From contig CP086683.1 of assembly GCA_030544685.1 (NCBI GenBank), forward strand, positions 5,208,001 to 5,272,000: DNA of 64,000 bases, read 5' to 3'. Shown piece by piece: positions 58,761-64,000 of this stretch. Each line of letters starts with the position of its first letter. The stretch's first letter is position 1. The stretch comes from Pseudomonas sp. B21_DOA. Lineage in GTDB: Bacteria > Pseudomonadota > Gammaproteobacteria > Pseudomonadales > Pseudomonadaceae. Below the pieces are notes generated by a model. The model searched no databases. It had not been told where the DNA came from and worked only from the letters and a program-made list of their open reading frames with translations. A program made the translations under genes and the position numbers.

Positions 58761-59737
58761 GCACCCTCCAGCGGTTTTTTCTGCTTCAACTCCACACCGT
58801 TCTTGATCGCAACAATTTCCGCCAGCAAGGACAAGGCGATCTCTGCCGGCGAATGACTACCGATGTGCAGGCCGATCGGCCCGTGCAAGCGATCAATCGA
58901 CGTTTGCGACAAGCCTAGCTGAGCCAGATTTTCCCGGCGCTTCTGGCTGTTGACCCGCGAGCCAAGCGCGCCGACGTAGAACGCCGGCGAGTCGAGCGCG
59001 GTGAGCAAAGCCATGTCATCCAGGCGTGGATCGTGAGTCAGGGCGACAATCGCCGTGCGCTCGTCGGTCTGGATGTTCAGCACAGCCTCATCCGGCATGC
59101 CGGGGACGAAACGGCCATGCTGCTCTTCCCAGCCGTAAACGAACTCGCTGCGCGGGTCGCAGATCAGCACTTCGAAATCCAGCAGCCGCGCCATGTCGGC
59201 GACGTAGCGCGACAACTGCCCGGCACCGATCAGCAACAAGCGCCAGCGCGGGCCGTAAATCGCCCGCAGAACCTTGCCATCGAACACCAGCGAATCGGAC
59301 TTGCTCGCCGCAGCCAGCCGCACCTCGCCGGTTTCGATGTTCAGTTCCCGGGCAACGATTTCATGGTTTTCGCAACGCTGCAGCAGCTCGGCCACCCACG
59401 CCGGGTCGCCGACACGCTCTTCGGTCAGGCGTAAAGTGCCGCCGCAAGGCAGGCCGAAACGCGCGGCCTCCTCGCGGGTCACGCCGTAAGTAATCATCTG
59501 CACCGGCGGGCCGTCAGTGGCGATGCGACCGTCATGCAGTCGCGCGATCAAGTCATCTTCGACACAGCCGCCTGACACCGAACCGATCACCACACCATCC
59601 TCGCGCAAGGCGAGCATGGCGCCGGGCGAGCGCGGCGCGGTGCCCCAGGTCTGCACCACGCTGAACAGCACCACCCGCTGCCCGGCGCGGCGCCATTCGA
59701 GGACGCTGCGCAGGACGTTGAGATCGACGCTGTCCAT
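58757..59737 (-). CDS. XdhC-family maturation protein
   Basis: A 326-residue chaperone of the XdhC/CoxI family that carries and sulfurates the molybdenum cofactor for hydroxylases. It has VVLFSVVQTWGTAPRSPGAM, GVVIGSVSGGCVEDDLIARL, LIGAGQLSRYVADMARLLDF (Rossmann part), ALTHDPRLDDMALLTALDSP and GLHIGSHSPAEIALSLLAEI. ATG 59737 overlaps the TAA of the large-subunit gene by one base. Upstream starts are rejected. Confidence 0.9.
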   Translation of the reverse strand: MDSVDLNVLRSVLEWRRAGQRVVLFSVVQTWGTAPRSPGAMLALREDGVVIGSVSGGCVEDDLIARLHDGRIATDGPPVQMITYGVTREEAARFGLPCGGTLRLTEERVGDPAWVAELLQRCENHEIVARELNIETGEVRLAAASKSDSLVFDGKVLRAIYGPRWRLLLIGAGQLSRYVADMARLLDFEVLICDPRSEFVYGWEEQHGRFVPGMPDEAVLNIQTDERTAIVALTHDPRLDDMALLTALDSPAFYVGALGSRVNSQKRRENLAQLGLSQTSIDRLHGPIGLHIGSHSPAEIALSLLAEIVAIKNGVELKQKKPLEGA

Positions 59738-62054
59738 TACGCTTGCGCCTTCTGCCAGCCTTGCAACTGATACCGCACCGGCAGATTGCGGATGCGCTTG
59801 CCGGTGGCGGCGAAGATCGCATTGCACAGCGCCGGGGCAATCGGCGGCACACCCGGCTCACCGACGCCACCCAACGGCACGTCACCTGGAGGCGTGACCA
59901 GATGCACCGCAACTTCCTTGGGCGCCAGCGACATGCGCGCGACCTCGTACATATGGAAGTTGTCCTGCTGGACCTTGCCGTCCTTGAAGCTGATTTCGCC
60001 GAGTACAGCGTTGCCCAGGCCCATGACGCACGCGCCTTCGAACTGCGAACGGATGCGCTCAGGGTTGATCTGCGGCCCGCAGTCGACGGCGATGTCGGCC
60101 TTGTGCACGATCAGCGAACCGTCGTCCTTGACCTCGACTTCGATCACTGCCGCCACATAGGTGACGAAGCTGTAATGCACCGCCAGACCGAGCCCACGGC
60201 CCTTTGGCAGCTTGCGCCCCCAACCGGCGGCCTGGGCGGCAGTTTCCAGCACCGTGCGCATGCGCCCGGTGTCGATCGGATAACGCTCGGGCGATTCCCC
60301 GTAGTTCCACTCCTCGCTCAAGGTGCGTGGATCGATCTGCCGATCCGGGCCGAGCAATTTGATCTGGTACTTGAGCGGATCTTCACCGGCCTTGTGCGCC
60401 AGTTCGTCGACGAAGCTCTGAATCGCGAAGCCGTGGGGAATGTTCGACACCGAGCGATACCAGCCGACCCGCGTGTGCACCTTGGCTTCGGGGTTTTCCA
60501 GGCGCACGTTGGGAATTGCGTAGGCCATGTTGGTAAAGCCCATGCCCAACTCGAACGCGGCCTCGTGGTTCATGTCCGGCGCAAACAACGCAGTGATGCT
60601 CGGCGCCACGGTGCGATGCAGCCACCCGGACGGCAGGCCGTTCTTGTCGATGCCCGCTTTCAGATATTCCGCCGACACCGTGTGGAAATACGAATTGTGG
60701 ATGTCGTCTTCGCGGGTCCACTGCACCCGTACAGCCTTGCCCGGGAACTCCTTGGCGAGAATCGCCGCTTCGACGATGAAGTCCGGTTTCGACTTGCGCC
60801 CGAAACCACCGCCCAGCAATGTCACATTGAAGGTGACCTTTTCGAACGGCACGCCAATACGCTCGGCGATGCGCTCACGGGTGACCTGCGGTGCCTGACT
60901 CGGCGCCCAGGCTTCGCAGACGCCGTCCTTGAATCGCGCGATGGCGACCATTGGTTCCATCGGTGCCTGCGCCAGGTGCGGCAGGTAATACGAGGCTTCG
61001 AGAGTGCTGGCGGCGCCGCTCAAGGCCTTGTCGATATCACCGGTGTTACGCACCACTTTGCCGGCCTTCAGCGACGCGGCTTCAAGCTCTTTGCGATAGG
61101 CAATCGAGTCATAACTGGCATTCGGGCCGTCATCCCACTCGATCTTCAGCGCCTCGCGGCCCTTGATCGCCGCCCAGGTGTTGCTGGCCACAACCGCGAC
61201 GCCGCCCAGTGGCTGAAACTCCGACGGCAACGGTCGGCCTTCAATCTGCATGACTTTTAGCACGCCGGGGACTTTCAGTGCGGCGCTGTCATCGAGGCTT
61301 TTGACCTTGCCGCCATACACCGCCGGACGAGCGATGGTGGCGTAGAGCATGCCGTCGAAATGCACGTCAGCGCCGTACACTGCGCGGCCATTGACGATAT
61401 CGGCACCGTCGATGGCCTTGGTGCCTTCCTTACCGATGTAGCGAAATTCCGACGGCTGCTTGAGTCGCAGGCTGTCACGCGCCGGTACTGCCAGCGCACT
61501 GGCGGCAGCGGCGAGTTCGCCGTAGCCCAGTTCGCGGCCGGACGGTTTGTGAATGACTTTGTGCAATTGCGCATGGCATTCGCCAACCGGCACTTTCCAC
61601 TGCGCAGCAGCGGCCTGTTCGAGCATGGTTCGCGCCGCGGCGCCGCAACGACGCATCGGCTCGTACCAGTGACGCATGCTGCGCGAACCATCGGTGTCCT
61701 GGTTGCCGAAGCGCACTTCGTCACCCGGCGCCTGCTGCACTTTGACCTGAGCCCAATCGGCCTCAAGTTCATCGGCGACCACCATGCTCAGGCTGGTGCG
61801 CACCCCTGGCCCATTTCCGAACGGTTGCACACCACGGTGACGCTGCCATCGGCAGCAATGCTCACGTAGACCTTGGGATCGTCGATCCAGCCATTGGGCA
61901 TGCCATCGGCGCCAAACCTCTTCGCGTCATCGGCCAGCGCATCCTGCCAGCCCCAGCTCGCGGCGAGGACCAGCGCGCTGGTGGCGCCGACGCCTTTGAG
62001 AAACCCACGGCGGCTGAGGTTGCTCAGGGCGAAATCATTCGGGACGCGGCTCAT
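59737..62054 (-). pseudogene. Aldehyde/xanthine-dehydrogenase-type molybdopterin large subunit (IsoB-like), frameshifted
   Basis: The substrate- and molybdopterin-binding subunit of a periplasmic molybdenum hydroxylase. Repaired length is 772 residues. The N-terminus has a twin-arginine signal (NLSRRGFLKGVGATSALVLA). The body has DIVNGRAVYGADVHFDGMLY, VTLLGGGFGRKSKPDFIVEA (molybdopterin contact), VGWYRSVSNIPHGFAIQSFV, and [19 protein letters not shown] with the catalytic Glu. The frame breaks after EMGQG at the C run 61803-61806; a fifth base joins GQGVRTSLSMVV. This is the type of isoquinoline 1-oxidoreductase; the actual substrate may be an aldehyde or N-heterocycle. Confidence 0.88.
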
Positions 62055-62521
62055 GCCTTCACCCCCTTCAGTTGGGTGGAGGCCTGGCGGATCGCGGTTT
62101 TGATCCGGTTGTAAGTACCGCAGCGGCAGATATTGCCGACCATGGCTTCTTCGATCTGCTCGTCGCTCGGGTTGGGGTTGGTTTTCAGCAGAGCGGTGGC
62201 CGACATGATCTGCCCGCCCTGGCAATAACCGCATTGAGCCACGGCGCTGTCGAGCCAGGCTTGCTGCACGACCTGGCCTACCGGGTCGGCGTGGAGATTG
62301 TCGATGGTGGTGACGTTCTGGCCGATCACCGAGCCGATCGGCGTGATGCAACTGCGTGCCGGCAAGCCGTCAATATGGATGGTGCAGGCGCCGCACAGGC
62401 CCATGCCGCAACCGAATTTGGTGCCGTTGTAACCGGCGACGTCACGAATCGCCCACAACAGCGGCATGTCTTCGGTGACATCGAGGGAGTGGTCTTGACC
62501 GTTGAGTTTCAGGGTAATCAT
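62051..62521 (-). CDS. 2Fe-2S small subunit of the molybdenum hydroxylase (IsoA-like)
   Basis: A 156-residue electron-transfer subunit with two 2Fe-2S clusters. The plant-ferredoxin-type site is YNGTKFGCGMGLCGACTIHI with a further Cys in ARSCITPIG. The second is in QCGYCQGGQIMSATALL and GNICRCGTYNRIKTAI. ATG 62521 is chosen; a GTG two codons upstream is also possible. Its stop overlaps the start of the large subunit (ATGA). The large subunit's Tat signal probably carries this subunit out with it. Confidence 0.92.
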   Translation of the reverse strand: MITLKLNGQDHSLDVTEDMPLLWAIRDVAGYNGTKFGCGMGLCGACTIHIDGLPARSCITPIGSVIGQNVTTIDNLHADPVGQVVQQAWLDSAVAQCGYCQGGQIMSATALLKTNPNPSDEQIEEAMVGNICRCGTYNRIKTAIRQASTQLKGVKA

Positions 62522-62694
62522 GGGCACGCCCGCATATTTTTTAGTGGTTATGGGTTACATCTTAGCGGCAAGCTGCAAGCTGCAAGCTCAAAGTGAAGGC
62601 GCGTCTGATTCGCTCGCAGATTGCAGCTCGCAACCGCGCCTTGGGTGAAGCAAATGATTGGTATCGTTAGGCGGCTAAGTTAACCCAGCATTAA
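62522..62694. other. Upstream region of the hydroxylase operon with AGCTGCAAG repeats
   Basis: It holds the likely operon promoter on the minus strand. From about 62563 it carries repeated GCAAGCTGCAAGCTGCAAGC with inverse blocks near 62610 (GCAGATTGCAGCTCGC). I did not find a convincing promoter pair. Confidence 0.5.
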
Positions 62695-62724
62695 CAAAAA
62701 AGCCCTGCTTATACAGGGCTTTTT
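62695..62724 (-). terminator. Intrinsic terminator downstream of murB
   Basis: AAAAAGCCCTG and CAGGGCTTTTT flank a short loop (CTTATA), with A and T runs on each side. It lies past the repeat at 62725-62817 and can work in both directions. Confidence 0.85.
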
Positions 62725-62817
62725 AGCTGCAAGTTTCTAGCTACAAGCTGCAAGCAAGAGCGGCAGATAGCTCATGACGCAGTGCAGCTTGCCGCTCGAA
62801 GCTTGAAACTTGCAGCT
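62725..62817. repeat. Inverted repeat with AGCTGCAAGTTTC / GAAACTTGCAGCT arms
   Basis: A 93-base inverted repeat between the murB stop and its terminator. It shares the AGCTGCAAG blocks seen upstream of the hydroxylase operon. It differs from the GGGAGC-type REPs. Confidence 0.8.
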
Positions 62818-62820
62818 GCT

Positions 62821-63840
62821 TCAATACCGATTGGGCTCCATTTCCAGTTCGACATTAAACCGTTCGGCGATGTCTTTCTGGATACGTTGCGCCAGGTCGA
62901 GCAGTTGCAGGCCGGTGGCCGTGCCGTAGTTGACCAGCACCAGCGCCTGCAACTTGTGCACGCCGGCGTCGCCATCGCGAAAACCCTTCCAACCGGCGCG
63001 TTCGATCAGCCAGCCAGCGGCCAGTTTCATCTGCCCATCGGCTTGCGGGTAAGCCACCAGATCCGGGTGCTGCGCTTTGATCTGCGTGACGACAGCGGCG
63101 GGCACCAGCGGATTCTTGAAGAAGCTGCCGGCATTGCCGAGCACCGCCGGGTCCGGCAGTTTTTCACTGCGGATGCTGCAGATGGCGCGGCTGACATCGC
63201 TGGGCGTCGGCTGCTCGATGCCCTGCTCGCTCAGGCGCTGACGGACCGGGCCGTATTCCAGATGCAGGTGCGCGGCGCGATCAAGCTTGAAGCGCACCCG
63301 CAGGATCAGCCAACGTCCCGGCTGCTGCTTGAACACACTGTCGCGGTAGCCGAAATTGCACTGCTCCAGGCTGAAATCCCGCAGCTCGCCGCTCTCGCGG
63401 TCGAGCGCAGTCAGGCCGGCAAACACGTCCTTGATCTCGACACCATAGGCGCCGATGTTCTGCATCGGCGCGGCGCCGACGGTGCCGGGAATCAGGCTGA
63501 GGTTTTCCAGCCCGGCAAAACCCGCGGCCAGCGTGTGCTGCACGAACGGATGCCACGGTTCGCCCGCTTCCGCCTCGACCACCACGCGACTGCCATCGTC
63601 GCTGAGCACGCGGATGCCGCGCGTGGCCATGCGCAATACCAACGCCGCAATATCCGCCGTGAGCAGCAAGTTGCTGCCGCCGCCGATCACCAGCAACGGC
63701 ACGTCATGGGAAGCGGCATAGGCCAGCGCTTCGCGGACATCGTCATCACTGCGGGCTTCGGCAAACAGCTGCGCGCGCACATCGACGCCAAACGTATTGA
63801 AGGCCTGCAACGATACTTGCGGTTGGACCTGCAAACTCAT
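62821..63840 (-). CDS. murB: UDP-N-acetylenolpyruvoylglucosamine reductase
   Basis: The FAD enzyme that makes UDP-MurNAc in peptidoglycan synthesis, 339 residues (type I form). It has [40 protein letters not shown], the FAD part [20 protein letters not shown], the active-site Tyr and Ser in [10 protein letters not shown] and [18 protein letters not shown], and the Glu near [12 protein letters not shown]. It follows the phosphatase gene with a four-base overlap (ATGA). Confidence 0.95.
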   Translation of the reverse strand: MSLQVQPQVSLQAFNTFGVDVRAQLFAEARSDDDVREALAYAASHDVPLLVIGGGSNLLLTADIAALVLRMATRGIRVLSDDGSRVVVEAEAGEPWHPFVQHTLAAGFAGLENLSLIPGTVGAAPMQNIGAYGVEIKDVFAGLTALDRESGELRDFSLEQCNFGYRDSVFKQQPGRWLILRVRFKLDRAAHLHLEYGPVRQRLSEQGIEQPTPSDVSRAICSIRSEKLPDPAVLGNAGSFFKNPLVPAAVVTQIKAQHPDLVAYPQADGQMKLAAGWLIERAGWKGFRDGDAGVHKLQALVLVNYGTATGLQLLDLAQRIQKDIAERFNVELEMEPNRY

Positions 63841-64000
63841 AAACGGCCCTTCACTTCGATCAGCAACTGGTCGCAGGCCGCTTCGATCAGATCGAGCACC
63901 TGCTCGAAACCCTGATCACCGTCGTAATACGGATCCGGCACTTCATCGACCAACCCGGAATAACGACGCAAAAACAGATCCAGCTCGGCTCTGCCGGTGG
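63837..64000 (-). CDS. Low-molecular-weight protein-tyrosine phosphatase, 5' part outside window
   Basis: Only the last 53 codons are present. They hold the conserved late motif [15 protein letters not shown] with the catalytic Asp, then a C-terminal helix ending LLIEVKGRL. The catalytic Cys loop lies beyond the window edge. Its stop overlaps the murB start. The order murB-ptpA next to rne is normal in Pseudomonas. Confidence 0.88.
   Translation of the reverse strand, partial: TGRAELDLFLRRYSGLVDEVPDPYYDGDQGFEQVLDLIEAACDQLLIEVKGRL

Overview
The window looks like a chromosomal segment of a Pseudomonas of the P. fluorescens group. The evidence is high GC, a fatty-acid synthesis and cell-envelope gene order (tatD-pilZ-holB-tmk-mltG-pabC-fabF-acpP-fabG-fabD-plsX-rpmF-yceD // maf // sppA-gph-rluC // rne ... 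murB-ptpA) that matches the Pseudomonas order, and many REP-type palindromes between operons. No tRNA, rRNA, CRISPR array, insertion sequence or phage gene was seen.

Layout. 1-9.3 kb: LTA-synthase-like sulfatase (cut by the window edge), START-domain protein, YkgJ zinc-cluster protein, a small periplasmic protein, a MocR-type regulator, OmpA-like and DUF4398 lipoproteins, a solute-binding protein, then etfBA, with the ETF-ubiquinone oxidoreductase gene divergent at 9.9 kb. 11.7-38.4 kb is an accessory stretch placed between the conserved etf block and the conserved moaA/TetR/RgsA/tatD block. It holds an AraC/alcohol dehydrogenase pair, a galactonate (dgo) operon with an IclR regulator, a small PAAR-lipase-lipoprotein module of type VI secretion type, loose small genes, a YegUVW-like nucleoside cluster with an NCS1 permease, and an AraFGH-type ABC transporter with an SDR dehydrogenase, an SMP-30 lactonase and a FadR-type regulator. 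38.4-64 kb is mostly core: moaA, TetR, the sRNA RgsA, fatty-acid and phospholipid synthesis, rluC, rne, then a molybdenum-hydroxylase module (mocA-xdhC-large subunit-2Fe2S subunit) between rne and murB, and the end of a low-molecular-weight tyrosine phosphatase gene.

How the genes work together. ETF and ETF-QO carry electrons from acyl-CoA dehydrogenation to ubiquinone; a PsrA-type fatty-acid-responsive site sits at the etfQO promoter. The ABC transporter, SDR, SMP-30 lactonase and dgoD/K/A form a complete oxidative (De Ley-Doudoroff) route from D-galactose to pyruvate and glyceraldehyde-3-phosphate, split between two operons 16 kb apart. Both operons have the same 61-base promoter module (TTGAGA-18-TATAGT with an upstream ATCCCA-N5-TGGGA palindrome), aligned without a gap. 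The second copy leads into a 50-codon ORF and an intrinsic terminator just before the SDR gene, which looks like an attenuator.

Quality caution. Fifteen genes, including rne, etfQO, rluC and sppA, carry a one-base frame disruption; fourteen of these read as one base missing, nearly always in a homopolymer. This looks like sequencing error rather than gene decay. These genes are given with their full repaired extent, and the break position is stated.
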